64,000 nt of DNA from Pseudo-nitzschia pungens (Eukaryota > Bacillariophyta > Bacillariophyceae > Bacillariales > Bacillariaceae): positions 6,669,001 to 6,733,000 of the forward strand of contig CM074758.1 in NCBI GenBank assembly GCA_037355855.1. Direction: 5' to 3'. The first letter of the stretch is position 1. Each line of letters begins with the position of its first letter. Position numbers and translations under genes: made by a program. This document shows positions 20,444-31,260 of this stretch, one piece after another. The notes under the pieces are model-generated. The model did not search any database and was not told the DNA's origin. It saw nothing but the letters and a program-made list of their open reading frames with translations.

Positions 20444-20610
20444 CAATTCACTGTAGTAGTCCTTGTTGGATCTGAAATGAATGACATAATTTTGTCAAGC
20501 AAGAACTGAGGAGGTTTCTTATGTGTTCTGAAATATGTATAGAACTTTCTGATTTCAGTTGAAATTTCCTTGCATCTGTGTATTTGTAACGGGGTCAATA
20601 AGTATAATCC
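20444..20610 (-). pseudogene. Helitron helicase C-terminal piece
   Basis: After removing G1 copy C and one AATCC, the helicase frame continues from LSRCRTLQG directly into LYLLTPLQIHRCKEIST and on to FISDPTRTTTVN and TGA (20444-20446). This shows that copy C inserted in the last 60 codons of an otherwise open helicase frame and that the two sites, 11.6 kb apart today, were contiguous. Confidence 0.85.
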
Positions 20611-20799
20611 TGCCATACCCCGGGTCTACTAGTGATTGAGAAAGTAGTGATATGCAAATTGTGAGCCCTATTGGTTAGTCTATTTGCTACAGTTTTAAGA
20701 GCTCTCCAGATCGGCGATTCTATCGGCTCGCCGATTGTTTTTACCCTTATCCTTAATCCAGTCCCATGTGTACTCGTGACTGTATTCCGGTGTACGGCA
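20611..20799 (-). repeat. 3' LTR of G1 copy C
   Basis: 189 bases, TG...CA, homologous to the other G1 LTRs and closest to copy D. It is four bases shorter than the copy A/B type. Confidence 0.93.
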
Positions 20800-20817
20800 T
20801 ACTCCTCCATGGTACTG

Positions 20818-21584
20818 TTACGTTTTAATGGGATCCCTGCAATAATAGGGATGGATTCTCCTAATGTTAACCCGGTCGGTTACAAAGGGAGCAGTTTCGA
20901 TAGTTACAGTTCCGTTGTCGTGGACCTTGAGTACCTTGTAAGGTCCTTGCCGTGGGAAGGATAGTTTTGGAATAATACCCTTCCTTTCCAGGGTGACATA
21001 GTCTCCTTCCTTGTAGACATGGGGGATCCTCTTCCGGTTCTCCCTGATGTTGCTCTTGTGGATTCTTTTCTGCTTCCTTGCTCGGATTGCTTCCCAATCC
21101 GCTGGGAAATTTACAGGCATGAACATGTCTCTTCCAAACACCAGTTGCGCTGGTGAGTACCCCAGGGTGGTGTGGATAGCGCTTCTGATAGCATATGCCG
21201 CCTTGGTGGTGAATTCCTCAAAAGGGTCCCTCTCGTGGAGGTCCCTTTGTTCCAGGTTAAAGGACAATAGGCAGTCCTTCAGAACCTGGTGGATTCTCTC
21301 CAACACTGAATTGGATTGTGGGTTCCAGGCGCCACTGGGCTTTCTTTTCATCCCCATGTTGTTGCAGAGCTCTTGGAACTCTGCTTTGAACTCACTCCCG
21401 CCGTCAAAGCCAATTTCCTTTGGGCGCGGATATCTTGCTAGCCAGGTACTGTCCAGCAAACGTTGAGTTTCTGCTGCATTTGGGGAGTCCTTCAGGTGAG
21501 CCAGTTCGAACCATCCGGTCACTGGGTCCACCATGATGAGGACATGAATATGGTAATCCTTTCCATTTTTGTTGTGGACAGTTG
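20818..21584 (-). pseudogene. Pol of G1 copy C, integrase C-terminal part
   Basis: Continuation of 27355-29859 after the G2 insertion. It covers HNKNGKDYHIHV, the integrase Asp (FDGGSEF), the Glu (NSVLERIHQ) and the C-terminal tail ending YYCRDPIKT. No stop or frameshift occurs, so pol was intact (about 1088 codons) before G2 copy 1 landed in it. Confidence 0.9.
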
Positions 21585-21895
21585 TGTAACACTCTAAGGT
21601 AGAAATTTCGGAGTAGTATGAATAATTGTGTGTTATTTCACTTTACGAGATGGGATTGAAATTAGAGAGAGGAAATAATGAGCGATGAGGTCATCGCGAC
21701 CTTCTCATATAATAACCATCCCTGTATATAACATATATTCCGTATGTAACCTTAATCGTATAATCGCTCTCTTCTGCATGCCTGTTTACACATACCAGAT
21801 ATCCGTACATGGATATCTTATATATATTTGAATCCCATGTGGGATTCGGTTAATTATTAATTCATAACACTACTAGCCTACGCTAGCATGTTACA
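21585..21895 (-). repeat. 3' LTR of G2 copy 1
   Basis: 311 bases, TGTAACACTC to GCATGTTACA on the plus strand. It pairs with 27044-27354 with one visible mismatch. Confidence 0.95.
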
Positions 21896-21925
21896 TAGTG
21901 CCTCATGATTGAACGAATCCCACAG

Positions 21926-24900
21926 TTAAGCCGACCAGTGACTCATAGAACAATCTGAGTCATTTGATTGGCTCAATTCGATATCTGCGGATTCAGCTGA
22001 CGTAGACTCCCGATATGGAGTTAGCTTCCGAATGTTCACTGTTTCCACTACTGAGGGAGTCCGTTGCAACTTTACAGTTCCGTTCGTATTGACTTGCGTG
22101 ATTGGAAAAGGACCAAGCTTCCTGGGTTGTAGCTTGTCCGGATCTGGTTCTTGGATCCATACCTTGTCATTGACTTGGAAGGTGTGGTTGATACGCTTGG
22201 CATTATCTCTGAGTAGATTCTTGTTAATCCCTTGTTGCCGGAGCTGTTGCAGAGCTAACAGATTGGATGTTAGTGGCAGATCAATCAGCATGTCCCGATT
22301 GAATACTAGGGACCCTGGGGATGCCTGTAAGGCAGCATTGACAGCACATTGAGAGGCATGCATGCAGGTTGCTAGGGCATTATCCATAAGCTGACTGGCT
22401 CTGGTGTTGACTTGAGGGGGATTCACATGAACTAGGACTCTGAGAATATCAGCAACTGTATGATGGACTCTTTCACAGATGGCATTTGACTGGGGATTCT
22501 TCACTGTGGTAGGAATGGACTGAATCCCATACTGCTTGAGTGTGGTCTGGAACTCAGCCCCTAGGAATTCACCACCATTGTCATGGACGCATCTGATAGG
22601 TCTTGGGTATCTTGAGAGCCAACAGTTCTTGAACTGGTCTGAGACGTGTTGCGAAGACTTGTCTCTGATTCGGATGATCTCCAGTAAGTTGGTGACTGGA
22701 TCAATACAGGTTAGGGCTTTGAAGTTATAGTTCTTGCCCTGAGCTGTAATCTTCCATGGGCCTATAAGATCCACGTGTATCTCGTTGAATGGAGCTAGTG
22801 GAGCTTCTTTTGGTGGTAGCTTCCCATATTTGGAATGCTGGTTCTTGTATTTAATGCATCTGTCGGGGCAAATGTAAGTCTTGCAAAGATTAGATAGATT
22901 GTCGATGTAGAATCTTGCTGAGATAGTTTGATATAGCCTGGTGGATCCACAATGACCCAACAGGAGATGGTACCATTTGATGGTATCGTTCGAGAGAGAG
23001 CTTGGTATGTATATACGCCAGTTGTCTGGGTTAGATTGATTGGCATAGCAGAGGATGTTATTGCCTTCTAATTCTTGGTAGAAGAAGGCTTTGGATTGAG
23101 TCTTGAACTTGATCGTAGGATCCTTCTGTTGATGAAGATAAATATTGGAGTAGTTAACCGGGCATTCCAGGTCTTGGTTGTTCGGTAGGTTGACTAGGCA
23201 CTCATTGTTCAGCAAGCAGGACTGTAATTCCTGGTCTGCGTCATTGCATAAGTGCCGGAAGAGGTTGGGGAACTCTGTTAAAAACAGTTCTTCATCTTGT
23301 TTGGGGACTTCAAGGTTCAAGAAATCGATTAAGGTGCCCTTTGAGAGGGCTTTCTTCCCTTCAGTAGGTGGATCCATCCTGGGGAGTCGGGAGAAGGCGT
23401 CGGCAAGAACGTTCTTCTTGCCTTCAACATAGGTGAGGTTGACACCAAATTCTTCAAGGAATAGTCTCCATCGGAGGACTCGTTGGACTGAAAGGGTTCG
23501 GAAGGTAAGGTTCTTATGATCAGTGTATACGTTGATGACTCCGCCGAGGAGCATCTTTCTGTACTCTTTGCAGCAGAGTACAATGGCTAGGAGTTCTTTT
23601 TCCATAGTTGTATAATTTTTCTGGGCATCAGATAGTTTCTTGGACCAGTATGCAATAGGCTTGCCATCTTGTATTATGGCAGCGCCCAGCTGTAGGTCGG
23701 AGGCATCAGTGTACAGTTCAAAGGGCTTGTTAAGGTCTGGATAGGTGTTCAGCGCATCTGCTGCCACCATTGCTTTCATTTCTTGAAAGGCTTTATCTTG
23801 AGCAGGACCCCAAGTGAAAGCCGAAGGAGCTTTTCTTTGCTTGCCCTTGATGGCAGCTGCTTGGGGAGTTTTCTTGGGGGTTCCTGTAATATCAAATAGA
23901 GGAGCTAAGACATGGGATCTGCGAGGCCACATATCTCTGTAGTATCCTACTGCTCCAAGGAATGATTTGACTTGGGTCACAGTTCTTGGCCGATCCATAT
24001 GTAGAATGGCTTCAATCTTCTTTCTCCAAGGCTTAACTGCAGTAGGTGTCATCCAATATCCAAGGAAGTCAGTTTCTTGTACAGCCCAATCGCATTTGAG
24101 TGGGTTGCACTTCAGTCCATTCTGGTTAAGCCTGTCAAGAATCTTGTCAATAGTCTTCATGTGGAGGTCAAATGATCCATTAGTCCAGATGCCAATATCA
24201 TCAATATAAACAGTGCAGTCAGTGTCTTGTAGGATATCTTCCATCAGCTGCTGCGCCACATCCGGGGAGACTTTAACTCCCATTGGTAGTCTTTGATATT
24301 CATAGCAGCCATAAGGGGTGACTATGGTACAGAGCTTTTTGCTTGCATCATCCAGTTCAAAGCAGTAGTATTGCATGGACAAGTCAATCTTGGTGAAGTG
24401 AGTGTACTTGCCTCGCTTGTTCATGATGTCTTGTATCCGGGGGATTGGATAAGGACGTCTCTCAAGAAGTTCATTGAGTTCTCTGAAGTCTGATACCCAT
24501 CTAACTCTGTTGTCTTTCTTTGGTACTATGAAGGTTGGAAATGCCCATTCAGCCGGTCCATTGCAACGCTTGAGGACTCCATCATTACAAAGATTCTGGA
24601 GCTCCCGTTTGAATAGGTCTTCTCTTTTGTATGCAACTGGATAAGGCTTCTTGTGTATGGGCTTGGATCCGGGCTTCAGTCTTAGAGAGATCTTCTTGTG
24701 AGGGTACTTGCCAAGTTCTCCATTGAAGACATTTGGATACTTGTTTAGTATTGCTTGGAACTGGTGCTGCTCTGCTGTGGACATGTGGCTCTGCTGTTGT
24801 GCGACTGCAGATGGGTCTGTTTCTTGGTAGGCTCTGTCTAAGATTACCTTGGACTTATATGGATTCGCAAAGGAGAGATCATCAGCAAAGAGCTCGACAT

Positions 24901-25870
24901 CTTCTAGTTCTTCCATGAGCATGGTGTGGTTGTCATGGTATAGAGAGGTATCCTTCATAGGAATGGTTCTATCCATCCACTGGACTGCTCCTTCTTTGAA
25001 TAGGAGATTGATCTTTGCTAGGTGGAGGAAGTCTCTGCCTAGTATCAAATCGTATTTGCAGTTTGGTGAATGGAAGAGCCTTGCCTCTTGTCTGTCGATA
25101 GTGTAGTTGCCAAACTCTTGTAGCTTGGTGTTCTTCATGATGATATACTCGGTCGTATCAAAGCTGCCGTTCGCTGTGGTAGTTAGGACCTGATGTTTGC
25201 TGCGAATGGGCATTGCGCCGAATGGTAGTGCTCTTTTGTTGATTAGAGTTCCGGAGGATCCACTATCTAGTAGGGCTAATAGTGTTCTCGATTTCATGGG
25301 CATGCCTTGTATGTACTGTACGTTGATTAGAAGAATAGGAGCCACGTTGCTCTTATTCGTCCGAATTGGAGCCACGTTGCTCTTATTCGGGGATGCCTGT
25401 TCTACTGGATTTCCAGTAGTCGACAGCAGCTTTAAATAATTTTGCTCCAGCGCACCTCCTTTGGTGTAGTCTCTGGATTTTCCGGGATTGCAATAGAGAT
25501 TTTTTGCTGTACCGGTAGACCAGTTTCTTGCCAGGGACAAGGTTGGTCCATTTGTTGCTGCTGTCTTCGATGATGCGTCTGTACCCTTGGATCGATTCGG
25601 TTGTTTTCGATTCGGATCCATGTTCGATTGGTTCTCTGTAGCAGAGAATCGAACTATTTTAGTTGTTGCTGCGTTTGCAGGCTTTGCTGAGCGTTCAACA
25701 GGACTCCATCCTGTAGGTTCCTTCCCCTCTGTTTCTGGGAGATCTCCTCCATGCGTCATCCCAGACAGCAGGGCTGTGCTGGCATCCAGGTCCCGGGGAG
25801 CTGGAGGCAAGGTGATTGCTGGTTTAGGTGAAGCCGGGGGCTTCGTTTGAGACTTGGAGCCTTTGGAGAT
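21926..25870 (-). CDS. Pol polyprotein of G2 copy 1 (protease, RT, RNase H, integrase)
   Basis: The frame opens at 25870, overlapping gag by 115 bases in the -1 frame; its first ATG is at 25759 and it ends at 21926. Domains in order: protease (LLALLDSGSSGTLINK), reverse transcriptase (CTVYIDDIGIW), RNase H (ELYTDASDLQLGAA), integrase HHCC (LLLGHCGSTR...CKTYICPDRC) and DDE (VDLIGPW, VHDNGGEF, NAICERVHH). The order is Ty3/gypsy. A short tandem duplication gives NKSNVAPI twice near residue 170. The ATG overlaps the gag stop as ATGA, pointing to termination-reinitiation; ribosomal frameshifting remains possible, although no standard X-XXY-YYZ slippery site was found in the overlap. Confidence 0.93.
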   Translation of the reverse strand: MSKGSKSQTKPPASPKPAITLPPAPRDLDASTALLSGMTHGGDLPETEGKEPTGWSPVERSAKPANAATTKIVRFSATENQSNMDPNRKQPNRSKGTDASSKTAATNGPTLSLARNWSTGTAKNLYCNPGKSRDYTKGGALEQNYLKLLSTTGNPVEQASPNKSNVAPIRTNKSNVAPILLINVQYIQGMPMKSRTLLALLDSGSSGTLINKRALPFGAMPIRSKHQVLTTTANGSFDTTEYIIMKNTKLQEFGNYTIDRQEARLFHSPNCKYDLILGRDFLHLAKINLLFKEGAVQWMDRTIPMKDTSLYHDNHTMLMEELEDVELFADDLSFANPYKSKVILDRAYQETDPSAVAQQQSHMSTAEQHQFQAILNKYPNVFNGELGKYPHKKISLRLKPGSKPIHKKPYPVAYKREDLFKRELQNLCNDGVLKRCNGPAEWAFPTFIVPKKDNRVRWVSDFRELNELLERRPYPIPRIQDIMNKRGKYTHFTKIDLSMQYYCFELDDASKKLCTIVTPYGCYEYQRLPMGVKVSPDVAQQLMEDILQDTDCTVYIDDIGIWTNGSFDLHMKTIDKILDRLNQNGLKCNPLKCDWAVQETDFLGYWMTPTAVKPWRKKIEAILHMDRPRTVTQVKSFLGAVGYYRDMWPRRSHVLAPLFDITGTPKKTPQAAAIKGKQRKAPSAFTWGPAQDKAFQEMKAMVAADALNTYPDLNKPFELYTDASDLQLGAAIIQDGKPIAYWSKKLSDAQKNYTTMEKELLAIVLCCKEYRKMLLGGVINVYTDHKNLTFRTLSVQRVLRWRLFLEEFGVNLTYVEGKKNVLADAFSRLPRMDPPTEGKKALSKGTLIDFLNLEVPKQDEELFLTEFPNLFRHLCNDADQELQSCLLNNECLVNLPNNQDLECPVNYSNIYLHQQKDPTIKFKTQSKAFFYQELEGNNILCYANQSNPDNWRIYIPSSLSNDTIKWYHLLLGHCGSTRLYQTISARFYIDNLSNLCKTYICPDRCIKYKNQHSKYGKLPPKEAPLAPFNEIHVDLIGPWKITAQGKNYNFKALTCIDPVTNLLEIIRIRDKSSQHVSDQFKNCWLSRYPRPIRCVHDNGGEFLGAEFQTTLKQYGIQSIPTTVKNPQSNAICERVHHTVADILRVLVHVNPPQVNTRASQLMDNALATCMHASQCAVNAALQASPGSLVFNRDMLIDLPLTSNLLALQQLRQQGINKNLLRDNAKRINHTFQVNDKVWIQEPDPDKLQPRKLGPFPITQVNTNGTVKLQRTPSVVETVNIRKLTPYRESTSAESADIELSQSNDSDCSMSHWSA

Positions 25871-26910
25871 TCAGGGGAGCCAGATAAGGTCCCCATCGAT
25901 GCTCCTTTCAGTTCGTCCACCATGATTGGCATGGTATTCTTCAATGGCTGCTTCGCGGGCTGCATTGATGTGGGCTTGGAAGTTTCGTTGCTTCCTGGTA
26001 TCATAAGAGCATGAGTGTGGAAGGATTCCGGTTGTTTTCCTGTGCCCTTGTTGTGGTTCTTAGAGAACCGGTTCTTGGGACACTCAGACCAATCATGGTT
26101 GTGTCCGGGGATCCTGCAGGGATTAGACTTCTTCTTGTTCTGATTCCCTTTATGATTGGAATTGTTGCGCTTACGAGAGCTGTTGTTGTTCGAGTTGTTC
26201 GAGCGCTTCTGCTGTTGCTTGTTGTTGTTCTTGTTGCTTTTCTTGTTAGATTGGCGCTCGTGACAGCTCATGTGGTCCACGATGTGTTGGACTGTGGTAT
26301 TTTCTTGGATTCCACTGTGGATGATGCCATAGCTTTCGATCCATGCTGAGGGAAAGGAGTGGAGGAGGATGGTGAGTTTCTCCACTCTAGATAGAGGCGC
26401 GCTGCTCCCATCTAGTTTCTGGGTGTATTTCATGAGGATAAGGATCCGGTCTGCGTGTTCTTTGCATGTAATGGAAGGGGTCTTCCGGCATTCAGCGCTT
26501 CGAAGATAAGTGTGCATGATGTCTCGAGCATCTCTGGCGTTGCAGTAGAACTTGGTGAAGTCTAGGAAGGCTTGCTCATATCCTCCAATCTCCTCTTGTT
26601 CATATTGATATTCTTCTGGATCCAGTGGATCCTTTATCATGTCGTTCCACTTGCTCTGCGCGTCCGTGGTGAGGCAGCGACTGAAGTGCGTGAGGTATAT
26701 GTTGATTGGTAGTCTTAGGAGCTTCGCTGCATTTCTGAAAGACTCTTCCACAAAGAGCAGTTCTTCTAGTCCTCCGGTTTCGGTGAACAGGGGGACTTTC
26801 ATGCTGTTGGTTCGGTCCTCATCCACGTTGTAAAGGGTGAAGAGTTTTGGTTTGGTTCGATCGAAGGAGCTCTTGTAGGCAATAGGGGGATCTCTGTAGA
26901 TTCCGGCCAT
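25756..26910 (-). CDS. Gag of G2 copy 1
   Basis: 384 residues starting MAGIYRDPP. It contains a capsid-like helical region (EEYQYEQEEIGGYEQAFLDF; KYTQKLDGSSAPLSRVEKLT) and a basic Asn/Lys/Gln-rich segment. A variant zinc knuckle follows, CRIPGHNHDWSEC (C-x4-H-x-H-x4-C). It ends in a Pro/Ser-rich tail at TGA 25756-25758, which overlaps the pol ATG. It forms the particle shell and packages the RNA. Confidence 0.9.
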   Translation of the reverse strand: MAGIYRDPPIAYKSSFDRTKPKLFTLYNVDEDRTNSMKVPLFTETGGLEELLFVEESFRNAAKLLRLPINIYLTHFSRCLTTDAQSKWNDMIKDPLDPEEYQYEQEEIGGYEQAFLDFTKFYCNARDARDIMHTYLRSAECRKTPSITCKEHADRILILMKYTQKLDGSSAPLSRVEKLTILLHSFPSAWIESYGIIHSGIQENTTVQHIVDHMSCHERQSNKKSNKNNNKQQQKRSNNSNNNSSRKRNNSNHKGNQNKKKSNPCRIPGHNHDWSECPKNRFSKNHNKGTGKQPESFHTHALMIPGSNETSKPTSMQPAKQPLKNTMPIMVDELKGASMGTLSGSPESPKAPSLKRSPRLHLNQQSPCLQLPGTWMPAQPCCLG

Positions 26911-27031
26911 GGTTGAAGGAGTTGGGTAAGGAGGTTGCTCTTGTCAGGGACCTGAAGTGGTCCTTTTGTTGAGTTTGTTAGTGAGTTTGGATTCAGTACT
27001 GAATACTACTGTCTTCCTACGTGAAAGCGGA

Positions 27032-27043
27032 CAGTAATTACTG
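27032..27043 (-). promoter_or_regulatory. Palindrome at the primer-binding position of G2 copy 1
   Basis: CAGTAATTACTG, a perfect 12-base palindrome immediately next to the 5' LTR; 14 bases if the LTR's last base and the next internal base are counted. The same sequence is at 37553-37564 in copy 2. It lacks the TGG expected of a primer site for a tRNA 3' end. Confidence 0.75.
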
Positions 27044-27354
27044 TGTAACACTCTAAGGTAGAAATTTCGGAGTAGTATGAATAATTGTGTGTTATTTCAC
27101 TTTACGAGATGGGATTGAAATTAGAGAGAGGAAATAATGAGCGATGAGGTCATCGCGACCTTCTCATATAATAACCATCCCTGTATATAACATATATTCC
27201 GTATGTAACCTTAATCGTATAATCGCTCTCTTCTGCATGCCTGTTTACACATACCAGATATCCGTACATGGATATCTTATATATATTTGAATCCCATGTG
27301 GGATTCGGTTAATTATTAATTCGTAACACTACTAGCCTACGCTAGCATGTTACA
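27044..27354 (-). repeat. 5' LTR of G2 copy 1
   Basis: 311 bases, identical to 21585-21895 except one base. Confidence 0.95.
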
Positions 27355-29859
27355 AGTTGCAGGTCCCCAGAGGTCGACGTTGACCCTTTGCCATTTGGTG
27401 ACTTCAACTGCTTTCTCCGGTAGTAATCCATACTTCTTCCGGCCACTCTTTTTGAACATCTGACACGTGTGGCAGTGTTTGCAGAGGTCCTGAACGTCCT
27501 TCCGTAGGCCTTTCCAGGTGAACACTGAGCGTATGCTCTGTTCCATTCTCTTTTCCCCGGGATGGACCAACATGCTGTGGTACCATTCCATAACTCTATC
27601 CTTGAGTTTGTCCGGGATCAGGATCTTTCCTTCCTTGTGGATTAGACTGTAACCTTCCACCATTTTGGTGGTCAGCCGGTTGTCCTTTTCCAGAGCACTC
27701 ATGATCTTCGTGTCCTTTTGCTGGTAGAACTGAATCATGTCCGGGGCAAGTGGGAATGCACTATTGCCCTGGAATTCTTCCGGCGCTTCTTCTCCAAGTG
27801 GGAATAGGAGTTGCCGGAGGTGCTCTTCCTCATCCGCGTAGGTGAGGGGCTTATTTGGCGGTAGCCATTCCACTGTGTCCGCTGGGTCATCAGTGATATC
27901 CAACCGCGATAGTGCGTCCGCGGCGTCGTTGTCTTTGCCAGCAACGTGCTTGACTACTGGGTGGAACTCCTCCATGAGGAGTCTCCACCGGACCATCCTT
28001 TGGGTGGGCATCTGTTGATAGAGCAGGTTAAGGTGGTCTGTGTGAATAATCACATCTTGTCCTCGTAGGATTCCCTCGAATGCCTTTAGGCCTTCTACTA
28101 TGCCCAGGAGTTCCTTCTCTCCAACAGTGTAGTTGAGCTGCGCCGAGTTCAGCTTCCGGGTGTAGAAACCAAGGGGCTTGCCATCTTGGCATACAGTTGC
28201 TCCCAGTTGCCTGTCGCTGGCGTCTGAGTAGAGATGAAATGGTTTTGTAAAGTCTGGGAATGCGAGTTTGGCTTCATCTGCGAGCATCCGTTTCGCCTCC
28301 ATGAAAGCTTTCTGCTCTGCTGGACCCCAGTACCAGTTCATTTTGCCCTTCTTCCCTGCTAGTTTGTTTAGGGGGGCTAGAATGTGGGAGCGTCGTTTCC
28401 ACATATCCCTGTAGAAGTTCACCATCCCAAGGAACATCTTGAGTTGCTTGGTATTCTTGGGGGCTTCCAGGCGCTTCATTGCCTCCAGCTTCTTTGGCTG
28501 GGGTTGGATGCCCTCTGTCGTTAATAGAAATCCTAGGTATTCCACTTCTTTTTGCATGAAGAAGGATTTCTGGAGGTTGGCCCGAAAGCCAGCATCATCC
28601 AGTCTCTGTAGGACTGTATCGATTTTGTGGAGATGGTCCTGTTCCGATTCGCCTTCTTGTTGAATGATTAGAATATCATCGATATAGACCAGGACATAGT
28701 CCAGATCACCGAGTAGGTTCATCATGACGGATTGGAAGATATCCGGTGCACACGCAATTCCCATTGCCAATCTCTTGTAGGCATATTTTCCCCATGGCAG
28801 AATGGTGGAGCAGATCTTTTGGCTCTCCTTGCAGATGGGGATGGTGTAGTACCCTTGGGACAAGTCTAGCGCCGTAGCTGACTGAAACTTCTGGAGTCTT
28901 TGGATTGTCTCCCCTATCCGTGGTAGTGGAAATGGTTTCCGCTGGATGGCTGCGTTCATCTTCCGAAAGTCCGTTAGAACGCGGATGTCCCCTGTCTTTT
29001 TGGGTTGGCAAAAAGTAGGAGATGCCCATGGTGAATCATCATCATGGGGAAGCTTCTCCAGGACTCCAATGTCACAGAGTCTGGTGATCTCCTTTCGAAG
29101 TGCTTGTTCAAAGGCATGGGGTACCGAATAGTACCTCTGCCCAACCGGTTTGACCCCTGGTTGGAGTTCAATGGACACCGGTTCTATATTTTTGAGTAGA
29201 CCCAATCCTCCTCCGAAGAGAGTTGGGAATTTCTTCAGTGTTTTCTTCAGGGCTTCCTTGGACGTGTCTGTGATCTCCAGGTCATTGACCATAGCGTCTA
29301 TATCGACTTTGGAGTAGTCGGCGTCCAGAATCTTGGCTTGCCTTTCTTCCTCTTGTTGGAGGATTGGACTTTGGGTGTTGGCGAAGAATACTGCCTCACA
29401 TTTGTCCGGGTCAGCAAGCTCCCCCATCCCTTTCATGGGGATGGAGTCACCTTGCCATTCGATTGTACGGGAACTGTATTTTATATCCAGTCCGAGTTGT
29501 GCCATCAGATCCGATCCTATAATCATGTCATAGGGCACCTCCTCGTGGTGATGGTATTCATCCACTTGGAATGTCCATTTGATGGTCTTGGAGTTTGAAA
29601 ATTCTATCAGCCTTAGTCCCACTGAAGCCGCAGACTTGGTTCTGAACTTGCCTCCGTACATGTTGTAGGTGACAGATCTTTGGTCTCGGTTCGTTAGTTG
29701 ACTTCGGTCGACAAATTGCCTTAGTATGATGGATTTGGAGCAGCCAGAGTCTAAGAGGCCCCGGAGCATCTTCCCCCTTCCCTTGTGGTCCAATACCTCC
29801 ACACAGACGTCCGCAAATCTGTTGATGATTCGGGGTCCAGTGTGGACGGTATCAACCAT
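27355..29859 (-). pseudogene. Pol of G1 copy C, protease to start of integrase core
   Basis: Starts MVDTVHTGPRIINRF directly after the gag TGA. Open through the protease (LLDSGCSKS), RT (YIDDILII), RNase H (LYSDASDRQLGA) and the integrase zinc segment to VDLWGPAT, where the G2 element begins. This is the cleanest G1 pol sequence in the window and is useful for locating lesions in copies B and D. Confidence 0.93.
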
Positions 29860-31260
29860 TCAGTTGTGGGATCCTTTCTTCTTAAAGGTCTTTCTGTACT
29901 TTCTTCTGTACTCTTTGAGTTCGCGTTCAGAGATGTTTATCTCGTCGTCGGAAACCTCGTGGTCAGCTTGGGCCATGGCCAGTACATAAGAGTACTCGTG
30001 GTTTGATAAGTTCCTTCCCCAGTGGGGTTTGGAATGCTGCTCAGAGTCTGAGTCGTCTTTTGCCACAAAGTGCTCCTTGAGCAAGTTGATGGTTTCCCGG
30101 TCAAACTTCCCCTTCTTGGGGGGACCACCGGTTAGTTTCCAGCATTTGCCGGCGTGGACCTTGCCACAGGTCTTGCATAGCTGTTTGTTGCTGTTTTCCA
30201 TAGGGCGCTTCTTTTTGCCAGGGGACTTCCCGTGGTGGTTTCCTCCCCCAGATGCGGCCTTGGGGTTCTTCTTGGTGCCGCCGTTCTTCTTTTCGAGATC
30301 GGTGATGCGTTGCTGGAGTTCTGCCTCCTTCCGGATGGTGGTTTCCAGGTTCTTGAGTTTGTCGATGGTGGTGTTAAAGGAGTGGGTGTAGAGGTCCCAT
30401 CCAATGTGTTCCAACTTTTCGCGTTGTGAGTGGGTCATGTTGGAATCCAGTATTTCCTTCATTTCTCCCTGTGTGAAGCTGGTGGGCGTTTCCACCTGGT
30501 CGCTGCCGCATTCCCAGAGGCATTCTGGTAGGTAGCTTTGTAATTCGGCCATTCGGTTGGCCCAGGCTCGGATGCCGTATTTGAGCTCCACGCGCATTGC
30601 TCGCATGAATCTGCAGAGGACAATATACGAACGTTTGCCATTGGTGTCATTGCCGAAGATTTGAGTTTGAGGACATGCATGCATTCGTGCATGACGTCCT
30701 TTTGGTACTCCTGAGATTGGTAGTACTCGGTGAGGGCGTTTGCGACCCTCTTCTTTGGGATTGGAGAATCGATATCCTCGGTCTCTGTTTCCTCATCCGA
30801 TTTCGCCGTGGCGTTCGGGTTGGTTTTATCGGCGTTAGGAGATGTTTCCTTTGCCGTTTCCTTGGCGGCTCCCGTGGGAGTGTCGTTGTTCTCCTGTCCC
30901 ATCGACAAGAGGATGTTGGCTTGATCGTGTTTTTCTATTTCTTGGATCTTTTTCTGCACTCGTTTGGTGTGATGGATCTTGTGATTCGGTTCGGCGAGAT
31001 AGGTCCGAGCGAGCGTCCTCTTGGACGTCCAGTTTTTGGTCTCCGTGGAGTATGTCATTGCCAGCGATTTTCTGGTCAAAGTCTCTCTTCCAGATGATGA
31101 AAAGTTCTGGTCTCTCAGTACCATTGAGAACTTTCAGGTAGTTGCTGAATGCGATACCACCCTTCTCGCTGTCTACACTCATTTTTACGGCGGTGGCGTC
31201 TTCTGGCCAGTCCTCCCGAGTGATGTTAAAGGGTTTTAGTTTGGTTCCTTTGGTCGCCAT
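29860..31260 (-). pseudogene. Gag of G1 copy C, divergent and frameshifted
   Basis: The N-terminus (MATKGTKLKPFNITREDW) and middle differ markedly from copies A, B and D. A deletion after GDQKLDV removes the LQRILSNEALSIVQMVLGR-equivalent segment and shifts the frame (near 31040). One base is missing near 30660 (LKLK-IFGND region), restoring the frame used by the C-terminal half. The zinc knuckle and KKKGSHN tail are conserved, and the TGA is followed at once by the pol ATG in the same frame. Confidence 0.87.

Larger units (their letters stand above)
21585..27354 (-). mobile_element. Ty3/gypsy retrotransposon, family G2 copy 1, apparently intact
   Basis: Two 311-base LTRs (21585-21895 and 27044-27354) differ at one position (21864). 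AGTTG lies at 21580-21584 and 27355-27359, a 5-base target duplication. Gag (384 codons) and pol (about 1277 codons from the first ATG) are open. A perfect palindrome abuts the 5' LTR. This is the best candidate for an active gypsy element in the window. Confidence 0.95.

Noticed and set aside
25756..25870. Programmed -1 frameshift site between G2 gag and pol
   Set aside because: No canonical slippery heptamer is in the overlap, and the ATGA stop-start overlap offers a simpler explanation; not excluded.
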